Origin: Heliocidaris tuberculata
Taxonomy: Eukaryota; Echinodermata; Echinoidea; Camarodonta; Echinometridae
Length of the DNA stretch: 64,000 bases
Direction: 5' to 3'
Assembly: GCA_025618425.1 (NCBI GenBank)
Contig: CM046852.1
Location: forward strand, 197,704 to 261,703
The notes under the pieces were generated by a model. That model saw nothing but the letters and a program-made list of their open reading frames with translations. It had not been told where the DNA came from and did not search any database. The stretch's first letter is position 1, and each line of letters starts with the position of its first letter. The position numbers and the translations under genes are program-made. Below, one piece after another: positions 13,901-22,239 of the stretch.

Positions 13901-15006
13901 CATGCATTGTATTTGCTTATTAATGATAATAATAATAATATGTTACTTTTATATAGCACATTACCTGAATACTTCAATGTGCTTTACAATGTTATTTATT
14001 ATTACCCCTGGTCATTGGATTTCAAGCCTGCACACACGTGCATTGTATATTTTAGCTCGTTTTGTATAAGCAGTGAGTAGAATTATATCATGATATTTTT
14101 TTGTTTTAATGTATTGATGGACCTATACATACATGTAGTGGTACCATCAGTAAATGGAAAAGAGATCCAGATCAAAAGCTTAAGAACATTTTCAAGGCAT
14201 ACAATATGAATCTTCAAAATGAACTATGTACGTACATAAAAAACAATTAGTCTCTGGTGGTCATGGAATTCAGAGAAACCTACTTTCAGTCCGTACAAAA
14301 ACACCAATTGCATGCAGCTGTGTATTAGGGTAAATTTGTCTGATACAAACATAAGAAACTACAGTAATCTGTTCTTTATTAAGAACATGAAAAACCTTGT
14401 TTGAGAGATCTTGTTTCAAAGTTTTATGCTATGCCTTAATCGTCTATGTCATATATGTAGGAGGGCAAACAAAGATTTTTTGCTATTTTTTCCATTTCTC
14501 TTTTAGAAACAATACATTTTCATCCACCAATGTCTGCTGCCTCTTATGAGACAGGTGAGTTATTTATCATGATAAGTACCTCTCCTTTTTAGCCCTTACA
14601 GTGCCATCACATTTCTTTTTCAAACATGTATGTACCTTGTTCCTTGCTATCTAACTTCATAATTCTTGAATCCAATATGAAAATTAAAAGGAAGCACAAG
14701 CATTCATTTGTCACAGAATGTGCAACAGCAAAGGATTTTTTTTAGAGCACATATAGCCTGTCCCCAATCATTTGTCGCAAAATATTATATGCAACAGTGA
14801 AAGATAGGCATGTCTCCTCCCTTTTGGAACCCAATTGGCATACCTCAAATACAGAAAAAATATGCCCTCTAATTTTTGTTCCAAGACTGACAATCCAGTG
14901 TATAGCCAACGCTAATATGAAATAAGAAATGTATGAACTATACTTTCTGTTGGAGGTTTAGATATCAACTGACACCAATTCTTGCCAATTGTTTATACAG
15001 ATGTAA
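208..15006 (+). CDS. Receptor-type protein tyrosine phosphatase, probably R3 class (5'-partial, multi-exon)
   Basis: A single-pass membrane enzyme expected to remove phosphate from tyrosines at the cell surface. Exons: 208-362, 1864-2023, 3214-3360, 4075-4276, 5597-5667, 6624-6717, 7203-7463, 8978-9059, 9484-9574, 10104-10180, 10927-11061, 11965-12087, 12682-12830, 13717-13861, 14507-14554, 15001-15006. All joins keep frame and use GT/AG, giving about 647 codons. Domains in order: fibronectin III, membrane-proximal domain, transmembrane helix, proline-rich juxtamembrane, one PTP domain. Catalytic motifs seen: KNRYRNILPFD, DYINANY, EYIATQGP, KCEHYWP, HCSAGIGRTG and QTVKQY (usually QTxEQY). The WPD loop reads WVDHDVP. 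A single catalytic domain after FN3 repeats fits R3 receptors; the exact orthologue cannot be assigned. The signal peptide and further FN3 domains should lie left of the window. The last two-codon exon is the weakest part. Confidence 0.9.
1105..1508 (+). mobile_element. TTAA-flanked MITE family B, old copy
   Basis: About 400 bp with ends TTAAtCCTTTCAGGACA and TTGTCTAGAAAGGtTTA. Diverged copy of a family present at least nine times in the window. TTAA flanks and CCCTTTC ends suggest a piggyBac-type non-autonomous element. Confidence 0.7.
1864..2023 (+). CDS. RPTP exon: C-terminal half of fibronectin III domain
   Basis: Acceptor ttttcag, donor gtaagc. Phase 0 in, phase 1 out. Encodes LRDLPTGCTYTFSIKAANG, the typical FN3 F-G strand pattern. 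With the previous exon it makes a complete FN3 domain of about 105 residues. Confidence 0.87.
2640..2960 (+). mobile_element. Decayed CR1/jockey-like LINE 3' end, split by a foldback element
   Basis: Frame-broken sequence coding for AGPVLWNTLPQSFRSQTS and, after an insertion at 2764-2905, LFKKQLKSHLFYEA. The pattern 'APxLWNxLPxxxR...F(K)xxLKxxLF' is the usual C-terminus of CR1-like reverse transcriptases. Confidence 0.6.
2764..2905. mobile_element. Foldback element, GGGGAGCGTTTCATCAAG type
   Basis: About 140 bp palindromic element with near-perfect inverted arms and a central GATTGGCTGAGAGCAAATTT block. Other copies: 27893-28031, 36366-36503 and a half copy at 9799-9845. Confidence 0.85.
3214..3360 (+). 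CDS. RPTP exon: start of membrane-proximal extracellular domain
   Basis: Acceptor tccctag, donor gtaagt; phase 1 on both sides. Encodes APPTPLSDRV then YGPVARYAILVAESSAG. The pattern resembles the divergent juxtamembrane FN3-like domain of R3 receptors. Confidence 0.82.
3438..3705 (+). repeat. Intronic repeat J, copy 1
   Basis: Begins AAGGTAGCTTAGCAAAGCTT and shares TATCTGAATAAA, GATATTTTGGTTC and TGATTTTGAATAA blocks in order with copy 2 on the other side of the 4075-4276 exon. Confidence 0.7.
4075..4276 (+). CDS. RPTP exon: middle of membrane-proximal domain
   Basis: Acceptor atcccag, donor gtatat. Phase 1 in, phase 2 out; open throughout. Encodes a W-containing segment and a Cys pair (SSCTENSAGYCNGP) followed by LTNYR, reminiscent of the YCNGPL/YRF region before the membrane in R3 phosphatases. 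It lies between two direct copies of an intronic repeat (3438-3705 and 4325-4605). Confidence 0.82.
4325..4605 (+). repeat. Intronic repeat J, copy 2
   Basis: Direct copy of 3438-3705, ending CGCTAAGCTACCC, which is the inverse of the start of copy 1; the family therefore has short inverted ends. Confidence 0.7.
4719..4934. repeat. (TC)n microsatellites
   Basis: Pure TC runs at 4719-4744 and 4897-4932 within a pyrimidine-rich stretch of the intron. Confidence 0.9.
4968..5255 (-). mobile_element. tRNA-derived SINE, full length, minus strand
   Basis: Reads on the minus strand from a tRNA-like head (GTCGTGGTTTAGTGGATACG) with B box GGTTTGAGTCCC, then a body containing TTTGGCAAGACATTAATCTA and CTCTCCACCCAGGTG, ending in (TTA)n. 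Same family as 8603-8897. Confidence 0.85.
5597..5667 (+). CDS. RPTP exon: last strands of membrane-proximal domain
   Basis: Acceptor ttaacag, donor gtaaac. Short 71-nt exon, phase 2 in, phase 1 out. Encodes FAVRAYGSDDKFTDTAWSPL, the end of an FN3-like fold. Confidence 0.82.
6624..6717 (+). CDS. RPTP exon: transmembrane helix
   Basis: Acceptor gaccag, donor gtaaga; phase 1 in, phase 2 out. Encodes GADIDWFVAPL followed by an uninterrupted Val/Ile/Leu helix of about 22 residues ending in CRQW, which marks the cytoplasmic side. Confidence 0.88.
6936..7079. mobile_element. Foldback element, TTTCATAAAACTTGTTATC type
   Basis: About 144 bp inverted repeat, arms TTTCATAAAACTTGTTATCA, centre with a degraded form (TATTGGCCGA) of the GATTGGCTGA block. 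Copy at 20049-20196. Confidence 0.8.
7203..7463 (+). CDS. RPTP exon: cytoplasmic juxtamembrane segment
   Basis: Acceptor gttacag, donor gtaagt; phase 2 on both sides. Low-complexity cytoplasmic linker with basic and polar residues, then a proline run (PAPLPAPLP) that could bind SH3-type domains (inference). Tyrosines in NPYITMADD could be phospho-sites. Confidence 0.82.
8603..8897 (+). mobile_element. tRNA-derived SINE, full length, plus strand
   Basis: tRNA-like head with A box TGGTATAGTGG (8613-8623) and perfect B box GGTTCGAATCT (8657-8667), family body, 3' end GCGCTATACAAGAACGG then (TTA)n. Confidence 0.88.
8978..9059 (+). CDS. RPTP exon: wedge and start of PTP domain
   Basis: Acceptor tttctag, donor gtaagt; phase 2 in, phase 0 out. 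Encodes PLQIKKFPDHVNRM and GFVEEYN, the conserved N-terminal helix-turn-helix of a receptor PTP catalytic domain. Confidence 0.88.
9484..9574 (+). CDS. RPTP exon: KNRY (phosphotyrosine loop) segment
   Basis: Acceptor attacag, donor gtaagt; phase 0 in, phase 1 out. Encodes LPVNATKNRYRNILP. KNRYxNILPxD is the phosphotyrosine-recognition loop of class I PTPs. Confidence 0.9.
9799..9845 (+). mobile_element. Half copy of foldback element (GGGGAGCG type)
   Basis: Starts CTGGGGAGCGTTTCATCAAG and ends in ACCGACAAC, with no second arm. Confidence 0.7.
10104..10180 (+). CDS. RPTP exon: DYINANY motif
   Basis: Acceptor tttgaag, donor gtaaag; phase 1 in, phase 0 out. Encodes FDETAVHLQDL and SDYINANYLQ, conserved PTP core. 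Confidence 0.92.
10233..10550. mobile_element. MITE-like element with AACTTTAAGTTTCG subrepeats
   Basis: Starts GGTTCACACGAAGG and ends ATATGAACAAAG; several AACTTTAAGTTTCG and TTGTAGTTTC words appear in both orientations. Confidence 0.55.
10927..11061 (+). CDS. RPTP exon: EYIATQGP motif
   Basis: Acceptor accatag, donor gtaaac; phase 0. Encodes KEYIATQGPVPDSVNDFWEM and IAMITGLVEGGK, both PTP core motifs. Confidence 0.93.
11965..12087 (+). CDS. RPTP exon: KCEHYWP motif
   Basis: Acceptor tttcag, donor gttaga; phase 0. Encodes TKCEHYWPDD and HWVVRSFILEK, the beta-sheet core of the PTP domain. Confidence 0.92.
12245..12640. repeat. Degenerate GAT/GATGGT repeat
   Basis: Long run of GATGATGATGGTGATGAAGA words, ending about 40 nt before the acceptor of the WVD exon. 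It opens reading frames in several phases but codes for low-complexity Asp or Ile/Met runs only. Confidence 0.85.
12682..12830 (+). CDS. RPTP exon: WPD-loop region (W-V-D) and HC
   Basis: Acceptor attcag, donor gttagt; phase 0 in, phase 2 out. Encodes YAFKGWVDHDVP, where the family norm is WPDHGVP: the general-acid Asp is kept but Pro is Val. Ends with ITVHC, so the catalytic Cys is the last whole codon before the intron. A degenerate GAT-rich repeat (12245-12640) lies directly upstream. Confidence 0.92.
13120..13275 (+). mobile_element. CR1-like LINE 3' fragment
   Basis: Nucleotide-level relative of 24258-24477: CCCCACAAGGCATGATGCT, CCATCTCCCGAGATGCTTCC, CACACTTCGTGATAAAGC. Frames are broken. 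Confidence 0.6.
13390..13590 (+). mobile_element. Non-LTR retrotransposon C-terminal fragment
   Basis: Open frame encoding RSGLRWMGHVLRREDDEPVK and a tail rich in basic residues ending KITWKDMVKREKH. 'LRWxGHVLRR...' is the conserved C-terminus of many LINE reverse transcriptases. It lies in the intron that splits the phosphatase active site. Confidence 0.75.
13717..13861 (+). CDS. RPTP exon: PTP signature loop
   Basis: Acceptor tttcag, donor gtgagt; phase 2 in, phase 0 out. Completes HCSAGIGRTG, the HCxAGxxRTG phosphate-binding loop, and continues to RFNMVQTV of the Q-loop helix. Confidence 0.94.
13920..14015. mobile_element. SINE 3'-end fragment
   Basis: AATGATAATAATAATAATATG followed by TATATAGCACATTACC, an inverted 3' end of the tRNA-SINE family. 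Confidence 0.45.
14507..14554 (+). CDS. RPTP exon: end of Q-loop helix
   Basis: Acceptor cttttag, donor gtgagt; 48 nt, phase 0. Encodes KQYIFIHQCLLPLMRQ, which follows QTV to complete the Q loop. If the donor were not used, the frame would stop five codons later. Confidence 0.88.
15001..15006 (+). CDS. RPTP probable last coding exon (Met-stop)
   Basis: A good acceptor (gtttatacag) is followed in phase 0 by ATG TAA, so the protein would end MRQM-stop. This is inference: a longer 3' exon could lie elsewhere, but none was recognised. The sequence to about 15310 would be 3' UTR. Confidence 0.45.
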   Translation: M

Positions 15007-15281
15007 CTTGACACCGATAGGAACAAGGCATTGAAGAAATATCAACCGACTGGACAACTTTTCATCATCCATCCAATGTATCCAAAATGAAATAGGATGA
15101 AAAATCAATGTGTTTTCCTTGTTTCAATTAAGCTTATCATTCCATCCTAATTATTAGAGAGGAATCATTTATTTGCAAAACTTGTAATAATAAAAGAGAT
15201 AACTATTTTGGAATTACATGTATATTACCTAGCTATTATATGTAACTACATTATATTTTGTTATTCTATGAAATTTAACGA

Positions 15282-15287
15282 AATAAA
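15282..15287 (+). promoter_or_regulatory. Candidate polyadenylation signal of the RPTP gene
   Basis: AATAAA about 275 nt after the proposed stop codon. It is the first hexamer downstream on the coding strand and is followed by a T/G-rich stretch. Confidence 0.45.
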
Positions 15288-15815
15288 TCTTCGTCAACTC
15301 TAATGGACTGCTTTTGTTAATTTTGTTGTATGTACATGTATAGTGCATATTCAAGGAAAGTAGTGCCGCTGTTTAGCATTTCAATTTCTTAACAAAAAGT
15401 AATGAATGGAGTAAGCTTAATATTTTATGTTCCTGAAATGATATGAATATCTACATGTAACATACGTTTTATCATGTGACATAAGAACAGTTTATTTTTT
15501 CTATATTTGATAAAAGCCGAATATGTCTTTCTTGTTTTATCCAGTATGTATAGATTAGTTTGGTGATGGAGATATAAATTTCTTTAAACAGACACAGATT
15601 TTGTGCAACAAAATTGACCTATAATACATTGCAATCACAGTATGTACATTTGATAAAGTTCTTGCTAGCATGGTGTATACATGTTTACGATTGGTAAGGA
15701 AAGAAAACAGTCTTTTAGTTTTAGGAAGAATGAACAATTGGAAGAAAAATCTGTAGTATTCCTACATCATGTACATTTACAGTATTAATCGTTCACCTCC
15801 ATTAAAGCCACATCA

Positions 15816-15946
15816 GGGCCCTGTAACATAAAGCTTTAGCTTGATCGTACGATTGATTTTTACGATCAATCCCATTGACTACAATGTACAATCAATCGTA
15901 AAAAATCAATCGTAAGATCAATTTCATGCTTTATGTTACAGGGCCC
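15816..15946. mobile_element. Foldback element, GGGCCCTGTAACATAAAG type
   Basis: About 130 bp inverted repeat starting and ending GGGCCC, arms with TGATTTTTACGATCAAT-like words. Confidence 0.8.
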
Positions 15947-16123
15947 AGGAGAGCTGCATGAAAGTAATAATCATAATTTTGGACTTGCATAGCGCACAAA
16001 TCTGCCTGAAAGCGGCACCCTAGGTGCATATTACATGTACTTGTCTTTCAAATTTTCAAAAAAGAATTGGATCTTTATATACATTTTTTAAATCAAATTA
16101 TGCTCTAAGCATGTATATTATTC

Positions 16124-16374
16124 GGGGTCCGCTCGCTAGTCATAAGGACCGCTATTCGTAATGACAGCTAGTATTAAATGAATAGCGGTCTGTATGAATA
16201 ATGGTTCTTATGACTTTATGAATAATGGTTCTTGTGACTTTATGAATAGTGACCCCCTTTCCGTTTTATGAATAGCGGACATTCAGGTATACGAACTGAA
16301 CACATTAGGAATAGCAGTCCTTATGAATAGCGGTCATTATGACTAGCGGTCCTTGTGACTAGCGAGGTTACCCC
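16124..16374. mobile_element. 8-bp-TSD MITE family G, copy 1
   Basis: Ends GGGGTCCGCTCGCTAGTCAT and CTAGCGAGGTTACCCC; inside are repeated GAATAGCGGTCCTTATGA words in both orientations. Flanks TATTATTC/TTTTATTC look like an 8-bp duplication with one change. Confidence 0.75.
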
Positions 16375-17402
16375 TTTTATTCATATTCACCCTCTGTGAA
16401 AGTCCCATGTAAAATGTTGAAGTGTAGTACATATCATCTTTTGAGAACCAGAAGGGTGTTTGCTGTATTAAACAATACAAGTTAACACCTTTCTGGCACT
16501 GAGCAGAAGATATGAAACCGGTTTAAATGTAAGCAATACCATTGGTCATGTGAGATTACATGTCAGTGCATTGTTCTTTCTTACCGTGCTACTAACTTAC
16601 CATCAAATGTTATACATGTAATTACTACAACTCTAATTGTAATTCTTTTTTGCACATGTGTATGTCACATTGCGTAGAAAGTCTCATTATTATCATTTTA
16701 TGTTTGGAAAATTTCTCACTCTAGTCTTTCATTGGGAAACTGTTATGCTCTTTTATCTTTCTTTCTCTGAATTATGTTGGTATATTTCTTGTATCAACCA
16801 TTTTAAGCATCTTTCTTTCGTTTTTTTAATTGTATATCTTTGTAGCTTTATAAAACAATATTCATTTTGAGAAATGTGAATTGGATATAGTTGAAGACCC
16901 ATGGAGCAGTACTAGGATGGTATAAGTAGATAGGAATAGAAATACAATGCAGTGTGCAAAGATAAAACATTGTTATTTTATTTTTTAATGTTTTTATTTG
17001 TTGATTTTCCCTTGTTTAAAACATTTTTGGGAATAGGTGTGAAAACTACACAGAAAAATTGCTTTAAATATATTTTTCATATATTTTTATTCATGACCAT
17101 CTAATATCTACTGTATTACTATGATAGGTTTTAGGGGTTTCATATTAATCAGGCAGTTTATGAAATCTTGGACGAAATATAAAAGTATAAAACCTTTGAA
17201 TCTTTTATATTGTCCATAGGGAAAGTATATTTTGCTCTTTATCTATGTTATACATGTGTACATGTATCATGCATATTTTACTGAGCAGTGTTGAAAAATT
17301 CAACTTCAAATTAAGCATTGTATATCAAATGAAATAAAAAGGTATCATTGGGATAATAATAAGAATGTCAAACCTGTATCATTCAAGTATTTGGTAATAC
17401 TG

Positions 17403-17590
17403 TATAGAGAAGAAGAAGAAAAATTAGAAGAAGAAGAAAAAAAGAAGAAGAAGAAGAAAAGGAATAGAGAAATAGAGGGAAAGACAGACAGTAACAGATA
17501 AACAGAGAGGAAGAGTAGAAGACAAGGGAGAGACATCATGACAGAGAAAGAAAGAAGGAAAGGAGAGAGAGAGAGAGGAGGGAAGAGAAA
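17403..17590. repeat. Purine (GAA/GAGA) tract
   Basis: Nearly pure A/G on the plus strand, 190 bp; low-complexity. Confidence 0.9.
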
Positions 17591-18108
17591 AGTAGGCTCA
17601 TTCCAAGCACATGTAGTCAGGAAAAGCAAATTGGAAATTATTGACAGTTTTTTCTTGAAAATGAATATTTAACACCATTCTGTACAAAAAATATGAATTT
17701 GCTTTTTTTGAGGTGGTGATTTTAGTGACATTTCACTTGAACACATGAAGTACTAAATAGAGTTAAATTTGGGCTCCATATTTCTATTACATACCAGAAG
17801 AAATGAAACTCACAAGGAAAGAAATACAGTATTTTCGTCAAATTCAATATTTTATTTCATTTTATAGCACAGGACAAAAATATTTCAATTACATATTTTT
17901 TACTGCTATGAACAGAACATGTATTAAACATTTCTTTGAATACTATTCTTAAAATAATGTTCTGAATATTAAATTAGATTTCCACTTTTTGACAAATCAA
18001 GTCCACACAATCTGGCGTATAGATATTTGATTCAGAACACAGTAATACCATCACGCACATCACACCTGTCTTTTCTGTGTCATTAGTGTCATTACTCATT
18101 AGCAATTG

Positions 18109-18375
18109 CGGGTCCGCTCGCTATTCATAAGGACTGCTATTCATAGAAAACCGCTATTCATTTAACACGCATTACAAATAGCGGTCCTTATGAATAGTTA
18201 TCAATAGGTGGTCCTTTTGAATAGCGAGGTAATTTGTCCATGGTTTGCTCGCTATGTAGAAGGACCGCTACTCATACAAAACCGCTATTCATTTAGTCAC
18301 GCGTTATGGATAACGGTCCTTATGAATTAGTGGTCCTTATGAATAGCAGTCCTTATGACTAGCGAGGTTACCCCC
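18109..18375. mobile_element. 8-bp-TSD MITE family G, copy 2
   Basis: Same ends as the 16124 copy and flanked by a perfect 8-bp duplication AGCAATTG (18101-18108 and 18376-18383), which suggests hAT-type mobilisation. Confidence 0.85.
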
Positions 18376-18858
18376 AGCAATTGTCATATAGCAAGTGCAC
18401 AGTGGCAGTTGGTTCTGAATCAATTATACTTGTAGATGCACACAAATTGTGTGGCCTTGAATTTTCAAAAGTGAAAATCTAATGAAATATTCAGAGCATT
18501 ATTTTAAGAATAGTATTCAAAGAAATGTCATAAAACTTACTCCAAATACATTTGACATCCTTCAACTTTACTATGTGCAAACCCGTTTATTCTGATACGA
18601 GATAAAACTTTAGGGTTACGTGTATTTACAATCAAAATGTCAAAGGTTCTTTTTTTTTTTAAATAAATGGTACAAATATAAACTGCGCCTAGATATTCTA
18701 GTAAAATGTATGGGCTTATAATTAAGGTAGTTACATTTAGTTCTCCTTTCTGAAGGCCTGTGTCCATATCAAAATATGTTAATGTACCATATTAATTTAA
18801 AAACTATGTGTCATCACAACACAATGTGATTTAGATTCGATAAACATATATTATTATC

Positions 18859-19884
18859 TATGAAACGGGCTCCGTTCGTGTGTGCGTGTGTGTGTGTGTG
18901 TGTGTCCGTCCGTCCGTCCGTCTGTCCATGTGTGCTCAAATGTTAGAAAATGCTACTTCTCCGTCATTTCTTGGCCGATTTTGATTCTGATTGTTTTATC
19001 TGATAGGGCTGGGTGGGGGCTTCCAAACTTCTACACAGAATTTTGAAATTCATTAATTATGCAAATTTATGCAAATTTATTCAAAATCGACGAAAAATGC
19101 TACTTCTCCTCTATTTCACATCGGATTTTGATTCCGATTGTTTTATCTGATAGGGCTGGGTGGGGGCTTCCAAACTTCTACACAGAATTTTGAAATTCAT
19201 TAATTATGCAAATTTATGCAAATTTATTCAAAATTGACGAAAAATGCTACTTTATCTCCTCTATTTCACATCGGATTTTGATTCCGATTGTTTTCTCTGA
19301 TAGGGCTGGGTGGGGGCTTCCAAACTTCTACACAGAATTTTGAAATTCATTAATTATGCAAATTTATGCAAATTTATTCAAAATTGACGAAAAATGCTAC
19401 TTCTCTATTTCACATCGGATATTGATTCCGATTGTTTTCTCTGATAGGGCTGGGTGGGGGCTTCCAAACTTCTACACAGAATTTTGAAATTCATTAATTA
19501 TGCAAATTTATGCAAATTTATTCAAAATTGACGAAAAATGCTACTTCTCCTCTATTTCACATCAGATTTTGATTCCGATTGTTTTATCTGATAGGGCTGG
19601 GTGGGGGCTTTCAAACTTCTACACAGAATTTTGAAATTCATTATTCATGCAAATTTATGCAAATTTATTCAAAATGGCTGAAGGTTCATAATGTTTTCAT
19701 GTTTTATATTTCAGTTGTATACATGCATTGTTGGTATTCTCTTCTTTTGCATGCAGTAACATTATTATTTTATTCACTAAAGTTTTTCACTGAAGTTTTA
19801 AGGTTCAGGCTAGTTAATTTCCACAGATCTGCACTTCCGGCGGGGACATTTATTACGCATTGCGTAATTTACTCATTCACTTGT
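18859..19884 (+). mobile_element. Element A copy 1, with ~145 bp internal tandem repeats
   Basis: Starts at ATGAAACGGGCTCC, then (GT)n(CCGT)n, then five copies of a ~143-150 bp unit containing GGGCTGGGTGGGGGCTTCCA, then a unique end with TTACGCATTGCGTAAT. Lacks the GTCCCC hairpin end of the other copies, so it is truncated there. Confidence 0.85.
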
Positions 19885-20048
19885 TATTATTCATTCATTT
19901 TTTTGGCTATCAGGACACCTTTTTAAAGGTGAGAGGAAAAGGAAATTGAACGAAATTACGTACCTTTCCAATATGAAGATCAGTTTTAATGACTCTAGTA
20001 TCAAAAATTTGAATTATTCTAATATCAATATCCTGTATTGTATGACCT

Positions 20049-20196
20049 GGGCCCCGTTTCATAAAACTTGTTATCAATAACAACTGCCTCATTTCTACGA
20101 CAAATTTGCTCTCAGCCAATCAGATTCAAGGATTTCAGTAGCTTATAACAATTATTGGAATTTTGTATTGATAACAAGTTTTATGAAATGGGGCCC
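20049..20196. mobile_element. Foldback element, GGCCCCGTTTCATAAAAC type
   Basis: Inverted arms GTTTCATAAAACTTGTTATC, centre CAGCCAATCAGATTCAAGG. Confidence 0.85.
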
Positions 20197-20314
20197 TGGC
20201 TGAGGACCTTATCATAGGTGGCTCTGGGACCTGAAACAGCCACAGCATCCACCCCCCCCCCCCTTTCCCCACTTATTAATAATACATTTACATGTACATG
20301 TATAACATGAAAAG

Positions 20315-20396
20315 GCACTTTAATAATAATAATAATAATAAACTATTCTTGTATAGCGCATAACACATTACGTAAGAATGTCTCTATGCGCTGGAG
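20315..20396 (-). mobile_element. SINE 3'-end fragment
   Basis: (TAA)n then CTATTCTTGTATAGCGCATA, inverted tail of the tRNA-SINE family, followed by a poly-A run. Confidence 0.65.
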
Positions 20397-21054
20397 GAAA
20401 AAAAAAAAAAAAAAAAAAAAAAATTTAAATGGTAGAAAAGGACAAAAACTTCCGCAGCCATCCCTTTCAAGATTTTGAGAGGGTCTAGTTTTGCTACTAC
20501 TACACTAAAAATATCATGTGGCATGGAAAGATTACTGTCTGGACAAATTCACTCCCCCCCCCCCCCCCCCCAACTTCAGACAATCCTCGATCTGCCCACT
20601 ATTTCATTGCAATTTATCTCTCTTGCTGGATTTATTCAAAAAACAAAAAAGGTATATCAGTGTAATTAACTTGCCACTTTCTTGTTGTATGAAATGTTAG
20701 ACGTGCAGTATATTTCAAAACTGATATTCCTTCTCACATATTTTAACTCCGGCCCATAAAAGTTCCAATTAAGTCAATAACATTTAGAAAATACCTTTTA
20801 ACCTTGATACAGAGAAGTCCTTGGGACCAAGGAAATTAACTTGTTATATGGAACTTTTTATAATATTAGGACTGAAAAAAAATACAAACAAGTGGCATCA
20901 GCAAAATTACTTGTTATAATTAGAGTTAATTATTATAATGCTCTCTGTAACAAGGTGTTCCTCAGGATACGAATATCATAAATATTCCTTTTCAGTACCA
21001 ATAAAGGCTCGTTCACATTGCCATGGTAAACCGCCGTGGTTTACAGTGGGGGTT

Positions 21055-21916
21055 TTAACCCTTTCAGGACCAGAATTATTTAAGGGCTACATGTAAATGG
21101 ATCACATTTTGTTCTTCAAATTCGCAACAATATTTTTCTTTTACTGCTACATGGTTTTAATAAAATGTAATGTCTTTGGTTGGAACTTTGTTGAAAAAAT
21201 GAAAAGATTGCCAATTTTGGTTTTAAACAAGTGAATGAGTAAATTACGCAATGCGTAATAAATGTCCCCGCCGGAAGTGCAGATCTGTGAAAATTAACTA
21301 GCCTGCACCTTAAAACTTCAGTGAAAAACTTTAGTGAATAAAATAATAATGTTACTGCATGCAAAAGAAGAGAATACCAACAATGCATGTATACAACTGA
21401 AATATAAAACATGAAAACATTATGAACCTTCAGCCATTTTGAATAAATTTGCATAAATTTGCATGAATAATGAATTTCAAAATTCTGTGTAGAAGTTTGG
21501 AAGCCCCCACCCAGCCCTATCAGATAAAACAATCGGAATAAAAATCTGATGTGAAATAGAGAAGTAGCATTTTTCGTCAATTTTGAATAAATTTGCATAA
21601 ATTTGCATAATTAATGAATTTCAAAATTCTGTGTAGAAGTTTGGAAGCCCCCACCCAGCCCTATCAGATAAAACAATCGGAATCAAAATCCGATGTGAAA
21701 TAGAGGAGAAGTAGCATTTTTCGTCGATTTTGAATAAACTTGCATAAATTTGCATAATTAATGAATTTCAAAATTCTGTGTAGAAGTTTGGAAGCCCCCA
21801 CCCAGCCCTATCAGATGAAACAATCGGAATCAAAATCGGCCGAGAAATGACGGAGAAGTAGCATTTTCTAACATTTGAGCACACACGGACAGACGGACGG
21901 ACGGACGGACGGACGG

Positions 21917-21951
<35 letters not shown>

Positions 21952-22239
21952 CGTAGGGAGCCCGTTTCATAGTCCCCTCGCGAACTTCGTTCGGCGGGGA
22001 CAAAAAAATGATTTTGAATCTATCAATGAGTTGCCAATTTAGGGATTTTAAAGCTTATTCTCCTCTTTAAAATTCCTGGCATCAAATGCAATATGGACAT
22101 GCAGGGAAATTTAACTAAGAATGGACAGTGTACAGAAATTTTTGCTCTTTCTACTCATGCATCTGGTATAATTTCTGGAGCTCTTAATGAAAAGTTGAGC
22201 CAAACTACATAACGTGGTCAAATGTCTCGAAAGGGTTAA
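21055..22239 (+). mobile_element. TTAA MITE family B, interrupted by element A
   Basis: TTAACCCTTTCAGGACC at the left and TGTCTCGAAAGGGTTAA at the right. The B sequence breaks after GCCAATTTTGGTTTTAAA and resumes at AAAAAATGATTTTGAATC, with element A between. Confidence 0.85.
21228..22001 (-). mobile_element. Element A copy 2, inserted in B
   Basis: Opposite orientation to copy 1. Starts ACAAGTGAATGAG with palindrome ATTACGCAATGCGTAAT and ends with a GTCCCC...GGGGAC hairpin before an A run. Three internal ~145 bp units and (GGAC)n(AC)n. Confidence 0.85.

Noticed and set aside
15007..18000. A second (D2) phosphatase domain
   Set aside because: No KNRY, YINA, TQGP or HC..R motif was found downstream on the plus strand; fits a single-domain receptor.
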